Below, in pieces: positions 46,430 to 60,900 of a stretch of 64,000 nt of DNA. The stretch is taken from assembly GCA_019787685.1 (NCBI GenBank), contig JAHNUO010000027.1, positions 186,001 through 250,000 of the forward strand, given 5' to 3'. Numbering within the stretch: the stretch's first letter is position 1; every line of letters begins with the position of its first letter. The translations under genes were made by a program, and so were the position numbers. Source of the DNA: Chiua virens. Taxonomy: Eukaryota > Basidiomycota > Agaricomycetes > Boletales > Boletaceae. The notes below the pieces were generated by a model. That model did no database searches, was not told the origin of the DNA, and saw only the letters and a program-made list of their open reading frames with translations.

Positions 46430-49350
46430 ACATCCACCACTTCATCTTCCCTCTCGAGACCCGTACCGGTGATCGACCACCTTGACCCGTGACACCTTGA
46501 CATATCCACACTCAATGAGTATCAGATACCACCGCACCCGCTCCTCGCCTCTCAGTAACACTAACGGCAGCCGTCCGCTCCACACTTCAGCCACTACGAA
46601 CCCGTCCAATGACTGTAGATCCATCAACACACTAGTCTCGATCACCGCCGACTGACTCGCGTCCTGGTTCCGTCATCGGAGTGCGATGACCGTGTGTCGG
46701 CGAGAGGTCCGTGCCGTCTCCGGGACCAATAGGACCGTTGGGACAGTGATGGTCCGGCCAGTGGCTTTCAACGTGGATGAACGATAGGTCGTGTATGAGG
46801 AATAGTCATAGTAACTTGTGCATCTGAGTGGTTAGCAGGCAGGGGTCACGGCTCGCTCTGTTACCGAGATAAGTTTGATCATCAATTCCAAAGCCTTGTT
46901 CGTCCTCGGGAAACAGCACGTATTGTGAGTTAGCTGTCACAAATGCGCATCAGCACCAACCTCGTTCCGCAAACGAGGAAGAGACCTACCAGAGGATGGG
47001 TACTCCTGTCACACTGTTCTACCAAATCAGCAACCTCGCGTATCTAAACTTCAACACGTCTTTGATCATACCCTTGTAGTGCTCATACGCTCGCGGCGGT
47101 GTCGACGTGCGTATGTGCTCGAAAGGCGAGAATACACCAATGCCATAATACCTCGCAAGCATCCCGGATTCGGGGTTACCAAGGAAGATTGAGAAGCGTG
47201 TTAAAAATGCCAGCTGGGACATTCACCTGCAAACGCCACTCCAGCGAACCCATTTGAAAGAACCATCTCCACTCTTCCTGCCACGTGCCAAGGTTGTCAC
47301 CAGTCCACATTGCCGCGAAATATTGGATATCGGCATAATAGGCACGCGTGAATACAAGGGGAGTTTGGGAGAGTCCGAATGGTGATAGACGACGTAGGTT
47401 TGATTGGCCTGATGAAGACGAGCGCAGCAGTGAGTAAAATCCAGAAGACCGATGTGGACACTTACATGGGGCGTGTCATTGATGTTTTGCACATCTCGGT
47501 GCTCCCCACTGACTCCACCCTGGTTATCGAGATCTCGGGACCGTTGATCACCGAAGGCTCCAGTGAAAGACCTTAAAAATCGAGCTCCAAATCGGAAAGA
47601 AACAGCTAGAAAGGCGACAAATCACATTCGTGTTGTTCCAGATACACACGTTCTCCGAACTCTGCGTCCATGCTCAAGGGCCATCGGTACTCTTGGTCTT
47701 CGATAATTTAATCCACGAATCCCAGTTGTTTGGGTTGAAGAAGTCGATCCATGAGGAATATCCGGGCCAACCTTATCTAAGACACGCGTATCGGTTGTCA
47801 CGACGAGTCAGAGCGAAAGCACCACTGACCCCGTATTCACCTTCACCCGACTCGGAATTCGCAAGCACGCCGATATCAGACCCAATCAGGATAGTCGGAC
47901 TCGCCTTCGAGATGGGGTTTGATGATAATGATTGTCTGTGTGTCTACTTATTGAGACCCATCAACACCCCGATCACTAAAACGCACCTTTCGTTTCTTGC
48001 CCTTGACGTCTGCAACCATCTCGACCGAATCAGGGAACACCTTCTCGTCTCACATAGAGTACTGTGTCCGCCGGCATACTCGATATCGAACCAAGACGTC
48101 CATATTCGCTCCATCGAGCCGCTTCAAGACACCAGCGACATTGGTTATACGTGATAGAGGACAACTGGGAGGTATGGGTAAGGCCCGCATAGAGAAAAGA
48201 CGAAGACAGGGTTAGGACCAGAGGAATGAACACGTCAAGAATGTCAGATGCATCGATCCCGTGCGCCTTCGTGTCGTTTCGCTTTCCGATCTTGATCTAT
48301 ATATGTTGCCAATCACTGGCATTGAACACGGCGACGGGAGAATCTCCGAGGTATTTGAGCCGTCAGAGTTCAAGTTGTGCAGTTGATAAGGGTCCGAATA
48401 AGCAACGTTAGGACTAGTCGTAGAGGGAATGGACATGTTGGCATGTAGTGTACTCGGGAATGCCGTAGACATGGATATGAGGGTTGCCAGGAAGGGTAAT
48501 GTCGAGCGAGGGATTCAGAACCTAGAAGCGACCGCGTCAGTCGTGATGAGAGACTTAAAATGTGGTACGGTGACCTACCCTTGAGCTTCGGAGTATCCGA
48601 GTGGACTGCTTGGATGAGTGAAACTGCTAATCTGACTGCGAGTTCGAGGCTGGAGGAACGACTCGGTTTTTCGACTTGCAGAGGAGAACTGAGGTGGTCT
48701 GATTGGGATCTGTCGACCGCTCAAAGTGCCATTCATGTGCGATGTGATCGGTAACACGTACCTTTGTAGTTGACCATTTGCTCACCTCTTCCAACTTCAC
48801 GTTCTTCCGCCCGTTGGGGTAGTGGTTCAGAGTCAAGCGCCTTCGTTTTCGTGCCGGATGATGTGAGAGGTTTCATTGCTTTCTTGATGCCCAGGGAAGC
48901 AGAGGAAGGCGCGAGTGTATAAGCCATACGCCTTCCCATCGCCTCATGATGTCACCACATTCCATACTGACGATGACGCACTTGCAGTTCGAGGACATTT
49001 CTTTCCCTCTGTTCTCTCCCGTAATCATACGCTCATCCACGTTCCGTTTCTGTGTGAGGGCTTCTTAGTTTCCCCCGTTCCCCAACAAGGTTCCAGAGTG
49101 GTGCAAAAGGCCGTCCAACTTGAACGTGCTCGTGCCTGAAAAGACATCAGACCATCAATGGGACGACATAGGCACATACCTCCTTCCGTCGGGACAGAAG
49201 GTGACGGACATAGGACGCAGGGGTGAACAGTGTTCTGGACGAGGTAACCCTCGAAGTATGGTATGGTGCACAAAGGCATCGACACGGAAAAGTGAGCGAC
49301 ATCACCGGTAAAATGTACACTGACATCAAGCTCAGCCACCATACAACCTC
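46430..49350 (-). pseudogene. Glucosidase II alpha subunit (GH31) pseudogene
   Basis: Scattered blocks of the ER enzyme that trims glucose from N-glycans appear in the right order on the minus strand. They are LNPSLDITLPG...HVYGIPE (about 48520-48440), YSDPYQLHNLN (about 48400), YNQCRW (48149-48132), GWPGYSSWIDFFNPNNW (about 47775-47725), IWNNTN (about 47650-47632), AYYADIQYFAAMWTGDN (about 47345-47295), FRAHTHVDT (about 47124-47098) and EDEQGFGIDDQTYLGN (about 46915-46868). The nucleophile motif WNDMNEP has become WNNTNVI, losing the catalytic Asp. Stops and frame changes separate the blocks (for instance TAG just before GWPG and TGA before AWTQ). The N-terminus is uncertain beyond about 48800. 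Confidence 0.85.
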
Positions 49351-49841
49351 AATCGAAGCTTCAACACGGTCTGTGTCTCTGGTCAATGATCCGATCCGAC
49401 TTTTCAAGTTCCACTAGAGGGTCAATTTAAAACCTGTGTTCGCTTCCGCGAATTCATGCCGGCACAGCGACCCGCCGGCGGATGACCCATTCCCCGCATT
49501 CAAGGTTTTGATCTGGGGTGTCATTCAGGTCTCTTCATTTCCCTAGGGAGGACGGTGATCCGTAGACTGCTCCGAGTCTGTCGAGTTGCCCTTGAAAGGA
49601 TGGGTTCTCCATGCCAACCGGTCGAATCGTCGGCAGCACAAGTGGCAAGAGTTACTTTCTGACTTTCGAGGGCTTGGACTTTCGGAAGACGAATACCCCA
49701 GCCGGATGCTTCGATTTGACGGAATCATTGACGCCCTGCATGAGAGTACGTTACTTATGTACGTATTCACCTCGGGTCGCATACATAAATGCTTGCACGT
49801 CCTTCACTCAGTCTTCCCTCATCGATCATCAGCGAGTCGAA

Positions 49842-51589
49842 ATGTACGTTCCACTCTGGTCCTCTTTTCTTCGTTTTCTTCAGCTCCCTCTCTCGCTGTC
49901 GGGTTCTGAACCAACAGTCCAACAACATATTGTCGCGACCGACGAACAACACCTAGGGCATTGTCACTGGTGCGAAGGCTCGAAAGAGCTCCTAGGCAAT
50001 CTTTCGCCGTATCATGATGCCCCCGCTTTTCGTGGGGTGACTGCCGACTTGCCCGGCGACTGCAAAGTGGATCAGGTCATCGTGGTAAGTTGTCCTGTCA
50101 GCCACTCGCTGTCCGCCAAATTGACGTTGACCTCGCACTCAGGTACATCGCCACGGCTCGCGTGGTCCCACTAACGAACAGCAATATATCCTCGGGCTTG
50201 TTGATACCCTCGACAATGCATGGGACATCATTCAAGATGCTGACCTCCCCTCATCGCTGGAATTCCTGAGAGCTGGTTACAAATACGAGCTCGTCCCTGA
50301 GGAACTCACCATCGTCGGACGCCAGCAACTATTCGATCACGGAGTCCAGTGCGTATCTCTCTCAGAATCAACAACATGCATATGCGAATGTTTCCTCACA
50401 GATTCGCCCTTCGCTATCCGGGGTTCTCGACGGATCACGTCGTGTCTACTTCAGTTCAAAGGGTCATGGACTCTGCGTACTTCTTTTCTCAAGGCCTCTT
50501 CGGCCTCGACATCGACGACGTGACCTGCTTGACGACGGACGACTTTGACGATCCGGTGTCTTGGCTTGACCCATGGAAATCCTGTCCCAAGTTACCTTAC
50601 GCCGAGGCTTACAAGGTAACTCTCCTTCATTCAGTCACGTCGAGCCATGCTGAACGCGCACGCAGACCGCTCAGGTGTGGGCAGAGGAGTATATCCCGTC
50701 CATCGTCGATAGACTCAACGACCTCATTCCCGGCATCGCGTTCTCTTCCGACGACATCCACGGCGCCTTGTACGCATGCCCGTACGATCTTGCGGCTCGC
50801 GACACGTCTCCTTGGTGCGACGCGTTCACCAAACGCGAGCTACGAAGTTTTGAGTGAGTTCAAATTGACGCTTGGCACTGGTGGGGCTTACTTTGACTCG
50901 ACGTAGATATGAACTGGATCTGTTGCTGGACGGCATCACGGGACATGCTTCCACAGGTGCTCCAAATCCAGGCCCACTTGTCGGTGCATTCTACATCAAG
51001 AAACTCATCCAACGGTAAGCGTCGGCTCAGAGGACACGCGAGAACGAGCATTCACGAGCACTCGAATATGGTAGTTTGACCGACGAAACGGAGTACGCCG
51101 AACCTCTCTACCTGGATTTCGCACATGATTTCACCATCCTGTTGGCGTTGTCGACGATGGGATTGAACAAGTCAGTGCTGGTCAGGCTTTCGGAGGAAAA
51201 GAGAAATCCCACTAACGACGTTCGCTTGCAGAGACCCCGAGCCGCTTAGCCCGACACACATGAATCCGCTCCGCAAGTTCAGGAGTTCGTATCAGGCGCC
51301 GTTTGCTGCCAACATGGTGTGGGAGAAATTCACATGCGACACGTCGTACGTGCATCTCGTTGAAGTGTCGTAGACATGCTCTCACGTTCCAACGTCTCGG
51401 AGCAGCTTCGATGGTCCCCAAGTCCGCCTCCTCCTGAACGGCGCGACGTTCCCTCTGTCCATCTGTGAGGCGTCCGAGGACGACAAGAGCTACGGCACAT
51501 GTTCGCTGGACAACTTTGTGAGTGCCAACGAGTTCAGCTTGAACGTTGCATACCACAGTGCTGTCTGGAACGCTACTTGCGAGCTTTGA
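49842..51589 (+). CDS. Secreted histidine acid phosphatase (branch 2; phytase / inositol-polyphosphate phosphatase type)
   Basis: Predicted 450 aa. Exons: 49842-50084, 50143-50348, 50402-50615, 50666-50853, 50907-51014, 51075-51170, 51232-51345 and 51406-51589. The ATG at 49842 begins a signal peptide (MYVPLWSSFLRFLQLPLSLS). The catalytic motif HRHGSRGP (start of exon 2) supplies the phospho-accepting His, and FAHDFTI (exon 6) supplies the proton-donor HD pair. Paired Cys residues (CHWC, CP, CDAF, CEASEDDKSYGTC) fit a disulfide-rich extracellular enzyme. The protein probably releases phosphate from inositol phosphates or other monoesters, though substrate is not fixed by the motifs. It lies tail to tail with the leucine aminopeptidase gene, as in the decayed copy at 36-38 kb. 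Confidence 0.92.
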
Positions 51590-52125
51590 CCGATCCGAAC
51601 ATGATGTCAGAGTGAAGCTTGAAGTTCGATAATCCCTTTCCGTTGTTCATACCTTACTCTTGATGTGGCTGGTATACGACCACTGGCAAGAAACTGTAAA
51701 AAATCTTAGTACGAGCCATGTAATAGCATCCTCTTTTGACGACACACTGTCGGAGTACCCTGCTTTGACGTACTTAGCTTGATGCTCAATACTTTCATAA
51801 TGTCCGAGCGAAACCCGAGTACCGGGGTTACAGATCATGCGGTATATGTTAGATCACATTGTGCACCAAATCGACATCTAGTAGATCGCTGTCTATTGGT
51901 TATCTGTTCGACCACTACGCCTGCCCTGACAAGCGCCTCGCATACTCGACCAACGCGCTAGCAGAAATGAATGCACCAATGAGTAATGGCACGTCCCACA
52001 GGACAGAAACGATAAAGCTCACCGCACAGGACGTCCCGTCATGCCCTTTTCTTGGTATGCCAAAGGTCGAAGGAACTGTCGTGGGTCACACACGTCAACA
52101 GAGGGCATCATAAATACGCCAATGT
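51590..52125. other. Shared 3' flank of two convergent genes
   Basis: No gene seen. The stretch is also present in the decayed copy (36430-36990), where blocks such as GTTAGATCACAT, CCAACGCGCTAG and TTTTCTTGGTATG are recognisable, so the duplication covered this interval too. Confidence 0.6.
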
Positions 52126-54323
<2,198 letters not shown>

Positions 54324-54608
54324 GTCGGGATTCGGATGCTAAAGTTGAAACTGGAGAGACCAAAAACAAGTACAAACACCAGCTGATCATTGCACCGCAC
54401 GTAAGCTGATGTATTTCAAGATGTGTTCATCTCCTAATCAGTGATATTTCCGAGCCTGGAGATAACGAATCGACTGGCAAATTGTTATCCTGCAAACAGG
54501 TAGGTCCAAGAGATTGAATGGCAGTACAAATGTCGCTGTCCAACGTCCACAACTTGTGGCCACTACCACCCACATCAAAGCATCGCCCTGCTGTGGCACA
54601 ATGGAACA

Positions 54609-55864
54609 GTGTCCACAAAACGCAGAAAGACGAGCCTCCACCATACCACACCTTGCTCGAGTCAGCCTGATAAAAGGGCTCGACTAGGCGACACAACCTC
54701 TCATCCTTCGACCCGCTTGAGCACACTGCCCATATCCGAAATGTGCGACACGTCCGATGTACCATGCGATTCTTTCATAGTACCCGAATACGATGATCCA
54801 TCACCCGAATCATTATCCCGTCCAGGAACGCCCCTTCCAGACGACTCTCGCACGCTGCCCAGGACTGCATCATATGCATCCATCAAGACTGTCCACCCTC
54901 GAGTCAACCAAGGCATCCGTCGACGCATCGCCGAGATAGCAAAAGTTCTGCAACAAAAGTCCGCCAAGAAGCAGAAGGAGGATTTTTCGACCCAGGGCGT
55001 TCCGGAAACTGACGTCCGTGATGCTAAACATGTGTCCACGAGCAAGGCACCAAAGTATAAACGGAAAGTCAAGACGCCTTTGCAAATCTCATTGCGCCAA
55101 TCTGAGGAGGGGGACGTCGCTATCCACGATACCCTCTATAGTGGGATTCCCTCTGCTCGAGATGTGCCTTCGACGGCCCTGCTTTGCAAGTCAGATTCCC
55201 TCTTCGGTGAAGTCCCTCTAGAAGACGGTGGCTTTCCCATATCATGTGGACCGCACGTCATCACAGAAAGCGAAGACGTTCCACTCATTCTCAGGGCTGG
55301 CTTTGAAGACGTCGAGCTCGAAATCCGGCCGTCCGAATCAGACGTAACCATCTGGGATGGATTACAAGCGTCAGTGTCTTCAATCTCGGTGGATATTTCT
55401 TACTAACAACAGGCGTTCTGCCCTACAGTTCTCAACACGTATTCAAGTGTCGTCTCTATCTCCGATGTAGGACACATCCATTCAACGCTGTTATCATGCC
55501 GGACGTCCGCCGCATTGAGATGACCTGCACCACTCACCCCACCGGATCGCGTTATGCCCAACCGCCTGTGCTCCTGGCGACTTACGCAGGTCGCGCTTGC
55601 GGTATAAATAAGGATGGCTCACTGCATGTGGACCTCGAGACGGGGATCGAAATTGACTTATGCTGGCGCACGGTACTGGATGAAGATGACGATACGTGGG
55701 GGTGGTACAAAGAGGTGTCTGTCCCTCTCTCCCCGAGGCTCTTTGACAAGATGGAGTACCGCGAATTCAAGCTCGTCGGCCAGGCGTGGATGGGAGAGGA
55801 TTGCGTAGAAAGCGAGCTGACTTTCGGAATCTCAATGTTACTTCGGGGGGTGGATATGATGTGA
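54609..55864 (+). CDS. Protein of unknown function with basic N-terminus and compact C-terminal domain
   Basis: Predicted 398 aa; exons 54609-55369 and 55429-55864. The acceptor at 55428 is the one that joins the two frames. The N-terminus (MSTKRRKTS) and the stretch RRRIAEIAKVLQQKSAKKQK are basic and nuclear-localisation-like. Residues 30-190 are Ser/Thr/Pro-rich and probably disordered. The C-terminal 180 residues look folded and beta-rich (FKCRLYLRCRTHPFNAVIM, WGWYKEVSVPLSPRLFDKM, REFKLVGQAWMGEDCVESE). No known domain is recognised; it may be a basidiomycete-restricted family. Confidence 0.75.
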
Positions 55865-56415
55865 ATGAATGGTCGAGAATGTGATTCAGATATTACGCAC
55901 GGTGTGTAGTCTTTTTTGTTTCGTTTTCCTCTATTGAAAATTTGTTATTTAATCATGGAATCCATGACTGAACAGAGAAGGAGGATAGAAATTGTAGGAT
56001 CCGGGAAGAGGCACTGCATATACGTCAAGTATGTTGTAATAGGTACATCATGCCGTTATATGCCATCTGCGTCCAATGGCAAAGTCATCGAATACTCCTT
56101 CCTCCACACCGCTGCCTAACGCCAACAAGGCCTACCATTGTCACGCGGCGGAGAGCCGGGATGTCATGAGGTCAACTTATGGCACACTGTTTCGCTGTAT
56201 AGACGTACACGATTGACGCGTTAACGTTGAAATTCAGAGTACATCCACGCAATAATCAATATAATTGGTGTTTGACCATGACCTGCCATGCAACGACTCT
56301 CCAAGTTCAACTTGCTGAACTTGAACAAACGTTGCACATGAAAGTATCAGAGCAGCGATGGAAACCAATGCATATGACAAAGAGAGACATCAAAGGGTCC
56401 TGCGCGACGCGTTAT
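55865..56415. other. Intergenic
   Basis: AT-rich 3' flanks of two convergent genes. Nothing else recognised. Confidence 0.5.
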
Positions 56416-57973
56416 TCACAGCCAAAGTCTGCGAACTGGTTCCCTACTTTCAACCCCCGCCCCGAACAGAGTGTCCACGATCAGAATGTTATCGGTGGGT
56501 TCTCTCACCCAAGTGTTCTCGAAATGACGAAGAAGATAGCACACGTAGGATTTCCCTCCTTCGATACTCCCGTATTCTCCCGAGTTTGACGCCACCAAAC
56601 GATAGTTGAGGATGCCAATCGCCCATTCTTTGTCTTCGACTTCGACGCCAGCAGACGATCGAACATGGATGGTCGTAAACGTCGGGCCAGCATAGTTTTC
56701 CTTGACGGTGAACTCGTAGCTCGTCTGACCTAGCGAATCCACCTGGGGTCCCAGGTCCCCGATAGCAACCATGACGCTGAGCTGCAACCCCTGGCGAGAT
56801 AGCGTGAACTCGGTGTCCCCGTGAACCTTCTTTCCGTTTTCCTCGGGAAAGCGGTCGACATTGATGCTATGGTAGCAGGCGGGCGACTGAGGGATTGCGG
56901 TTGTTCGGCTGTGGTGTGTGGACTGCGGCCCTGCCCATGCAAAGATGCCCCACTCATCGCATCTGTGGATGATGACCTCCATCAATCGATGGAATGCCCA
57001 AGTGCCCTCTCCATATGCGATCGGCAGGTTCACATCAAAGATACCGATGAGGGAGTATGCGATATCTTCCGTGCGCGTTGTCGTTCTCCTAGATGCCCAC
57101 GACATTCTCTCGCGGATGCGGTTGGTGCCAGGTTTGAAATCACGAAGGTCGGAAATTGGGATATTTGTGACGCGGGATACGCTCGTCATGAGTTCGTTGT
57201 GAGTTTTGTCGTTGTCCATATCGGTGAGCTCCCTCCAGTTCTTTCCATAAAACTTCATCCGCTTCGGCGCAAGCAGTTCCTGTAACGTCCACCCGCGTGT
57301 GAACCACACATCTCCTTCCAGGTCCTCAAACGAGATGCTGGTTGCGTCTGAAAGATGCACGATGCAAACGTGTGCTAGACGATACCAGTTAAACATCGAC
57401 CTGATCGCTTCGTCGAGCTCCGCGCTGCTGGTTTTGTCGATGCAGCACGTATCAGACCAAGCAAGTCTGCATCCAAACTGTGACGCTCTCTTGCAAAAAT
57501 TGACCAACTTGTCATAGCCTCTGGTGAATGGACGACGGGAGTCCACAACGTGATACGAGGGCTCTCCCCCCTGGAACCATCGATGGGACAATATGGCGAA
57601 TCGAAGGAGATTTCCAAGTCTCTTCCGGATTTCGTCCTTGGACATGCTGGGATTTTTGTCAAGGCGAAGGATGCTGCGCAACTCGGATTCAAAGAGCGAG
57701 GGAAGCTGGGATCCGGACACGATCTCGATCTCGAGATCTTCAGAGTCCGTTTTTCCTGGTTTAACATGCAACAGGTGTCGGGGCAGGTGGTTGTAGACAA
57801 ACTCGTCAAAGATCGCCTTGACAACGAGGTCATTTCCTCACAATTCTAGATAGCGCAACACTGAACTCACTCGTCTTTCGGGTGGGAGAGGGTCTGGTGA
57901 CCGTGAAGGGGTTGTCATTCTTGTGCAGGAACGAACGAGGTTGCACGATGAAATTCTTGGTGCGCTGTACCAC
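56416..57973 (-). CDS. HET-domain protein (heterokaryon incompatibility type), 5' end unresolved
   Basis: Main exon 57836-56416, with an upstream exon 57973-57871 that joins in frame (phase 1) to give NDLVVKAIFDEFVYNHLPR. The HET domain shows FAILSHRWFQGGEPSY, then LAWSDTCCIDKTSSAELDEA, WYRLAHVCIVHLSD, WFTRGWTLQELLAPK and RTEDIAYSLIGIFDVNLPI-AYGEG, the standard order for the family. In fungi such domains trigger cell death on non-self recognition, and in basidiomycetes most family members are of unknown role. The start codon lies in upstream exons I could not define (to about 58300). Confidence 0.88.
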
Positions 57974-60018
57974 CTACAATTATCGCTTCGTATCAGATAG
58001 ACGCCGACTGACCATCGAGCGTGTGGGGCCTGCAAGCCACTATATGAACAAGATTTCCTCTACAGGACTTGAATCGTCAGATCCAGGGAAAATTATCTGC
58101 CCAAGAAATAGTGAGCGCCGATTGCCGTGGATGAAGTAAACAAACAAACACCTGACGAAGAACAGCACACGTGGCCACACAGAGTCTATGTGGTCCTGCT
58201 CGTTCTCAGATCTGGGACACCAAATCCAGGAGAACACGAAGGATACCCTAGATTTCGTATCCACATCATGGCAGGACACGAGGCATGGAGCAACCTTCAT
58301 ATCAAACTATATGAAGCGGAGTAATTAACACCAAGCCGAACGGAAGAAAAAGAGCTCTGGGTCTATTGCCATTCAAAGCATAGCCTAGAAGCTCTTCATA
58401 TCGGCTATTCTACATACGACCGCCTTGATTAATGTGGCCATGAGTTCGACGCGGTAAGGTAATGCTGTGATGAGACAGACCTTCAGTTTTCCGGAATCGG
58501 ATAGAATATACTACACCCGAAGAAATAGGGTGATATACAATGACATCACGGAGACTTTGAGGAGCGAAGACCAGCAGGGACGTATCGTGAGCTCGAGATC
58601 TGCATGAGTCTAACATCAACGATCATGTACATGGGGCTAAATTGATCGGATGTCAGAATAATAAATTCTCATCGTTCATTACCTAATACATTCATTAATT
58701 CTTACTTTCATTATACCTTACATCTTACATAACCACTACGTCATACCCATGACATACCCTTCTCTAGATCTATTCCAGATCTATATACCCTTCTCAAGAT
58801 TCATCTCGAACATTACATTACATTTCTTCTTCATTCCATTCCTATCAATTGCCCTTACATCCCATCCCATCAGATATCAAACCTTCGTACATTCTAATCT
58901 TTCTATCATATTCCTTTACATTCTACAAAACGATACAAAACCCTTTACAATACCTTTACCCTTCTCCAATTCTTACCTTACTTAGAAATACCTTTTATAT
59001 TTACTTGGTCCGTGCTCTCGTTCTCAAACCTATATAAGTAGTTACAAACCATGTATTTACTTTAGTCTTGAAATTGCTTTTCATTCCTCTTTCTAAGCTC
59101 GTCCGACAACTCCTACATTACCAAAAAGACATAGGGATTATTTGTTTTCCTTTTGTTTTGGTTCTAACATTGGACCTACACGCCATGTCTACATACCCAT
59201 TTTCACTGACGCCGTGGAGAACCCTGTTTCAGATTGGAGCAGAACTGGCCCTTGCAGAGGAAACATCGCTGAAGAGTTCCTACCATCTGTCACGCCTGGT
59301 CGTATTCCAGGATCTTTCCCATTGTTCAGCATGTGGTGTTCGCCACCAAGATAGGTGCTGAAAGTTTGCAAACGACGATGAATGATTCGGAAATGAAAGA
59401 TCGAGACTTAGATGACATGACAGCTTCGGTATTGTGAACAGTACCCCATGTGTTGGGTTGTCTTTACCAGCCATCACCGTCTAATTCTAATCCATCGGTC
59501 GTTTTCTGGACGCATGTTAATGAAACAGAACCATGGAGACTGTTGAAAGCTCTTACAAAGATGTTAACAACCAAAATACAAGTGAGAGACGATTGGCACA
59601 GCGAGGTCAGTGGACGGCGAGGGAAAGTGGCGCATACAGTTACACGAGTAAAATACCCATGCAATGCTTTGGTCCTGTGGTGACAAAGAGTCCTAGAATA
59701 CCCGTACAAAGGCAGCACAGAGTGGAACGTATTGCAATACTTGTGCAAACTTGATCGAGGGGGCTGGTTACCAGCAGTTTGGCATTTTGTCTCTCTCAAA
59801 CCAATTGGATCAAGACGGATATGCGAAAGAAGTCAGAAGGGTCAGTTGTTCTTCGAGTACAGTGGCAAACAACCAGCAAACAATGAGAGGAAGTAACATG
59901 AACCCAGGGGTGAAATGACCTTCAGTAAGGCACTTGTCGTCATCTGCCAAGGCCTTTATGCGTTCAAACCTGCTCAAATTCCTTGGCACTGGCGTTCCAT
60001 TATACTATACAGATATAT
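57974..60018. other. Intergenic, with pyrimidine/AT-rich tract
   Basis: 58640-59160 is a long C/T/A-rich tract on the plus strand (repeats of TTACATT, CATCCC and TACCTT-type words) with a palindromic TCTAGATCTATTCCAGATCT near 58763. No convincing exon was found. 59060-60000 has short ORFs only. Confidence 0.45.
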
Positions 60019-60802
60019 TCAATCAAACTTGATGGTGCCATCGATCATATATACTACGCCGTTCTCTCCCTGCGGTGACATTAGTTGGTCAATCAGAATG
60101 TGGGCAGCCTCTCACCTCTTTCATCTCAATGATATGTACGCCATCTTCAAGTGTCACCCTTGACCAGTCCGGCGAGTTCTTCCCGCCGGGGATGAGAATA
60201 AATGAAATGGATTTGCCGTCCAGCAATGTATCATATATCACTGGTGGGTCGGATAGCGAGATACGGAACTGGGATTGTATGAGTCGGCGCAAAATACCAT
60301 CATATTTGTTGCTTAACTCACGGGAATGATGTGTGCAGCGACCCAACGCTCGACATTTTGCTTGGACTGCTCATCAAATTGCTCTTCCGATATCTTGACT
60401 CCCGGCTCAACAGCAGGTCCTTGATGTCTACACCATCATGAAAAACATTCGACGTTAAATTATTGGTTATTATTTGAGTCAACATGACAAGAGGTGTGCG
60501 TACGGTTTCCTCCTGAGAGCCATGATAGCTTTGTTTGTTGGGACAAGTAAAGTCCACTGATTGTCCGTTGCATTGAACTCCCTCGAGAACTCTGTCTCTC
60601 GCGCATAAGAAAAGTAGATGCTCGCCGATGACTCGATGGTGAGCAGATCTGCCAGGCTAGGTTTGTTGGTGGTTACCGGTGTGAATATCGTATTCTTGGA
60701 AGGCTCTTGTTCCATGACTAGAGGTGATAATACTTCCTGAGCGCCAAGTGACGCTGATGCAAGGAGTGGGAAGGCCAAAGCAAGAAGAAGGGATGCTCTC
60801 AT
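60019..60802 (-). CDS. Secreted fasciclin (FAS1) domain protein
   Basis: Predicted 202 aa in four exons: 60802-60504, 60427-60322, 60268-60116 and 60069-60019. All phases agree. The start at 60802 gives a signal peptide (MRASLLLALAFPLLASASLG). A single FAS1 domain follows, with SLADLLTIESSASIYFSYAR, the H1-like NQWTLLVPTNKAIMAL, WVAAHIIP, the H2-region DGVHIIEMKE and the final NGVVYMIDGTIKFD. FAS1 proteins act in cell adhesion at the cell surface. I see no obvious GPI signal after the domain. The gene is divergent from the neighbour at 60901 with 98 bp between start codons. Confidence 0.92.
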
Positions 60803-60900
60803 AGCTGGTAGATGCACTACTGTAGTTCTCGTTTGAGCGGTGCGAGCAGTGCCACTGCCGGTAGTTGCCGGGACCTACAGATGTCCACTTCTCCACGGAT
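60803..60900. promoter_or_regulatory. 98-bp divergent intergenic region
   Basis: Lies between the opposed start codons of the fasciclin gene (60802, minus) and the unknown gene (60901, plus). If both starts are right, both promoters and 5' leaders must overlap here or in the neighbouring coding DNA. Confidence 0.5.

Noticed and set aside
47630..48154. 174-codon plus-strand ORF
   Set aside because: It lies antisense to recognisable GH31 blocks and has no family motifs of its own.
58640..59160. Simple-sequence tract as a telomere- or centromere-like repeat
   Set aside because: No regular unit; it is irregular pyrimidine/AT-rich DNA of the sort found upstream of fungal genes.
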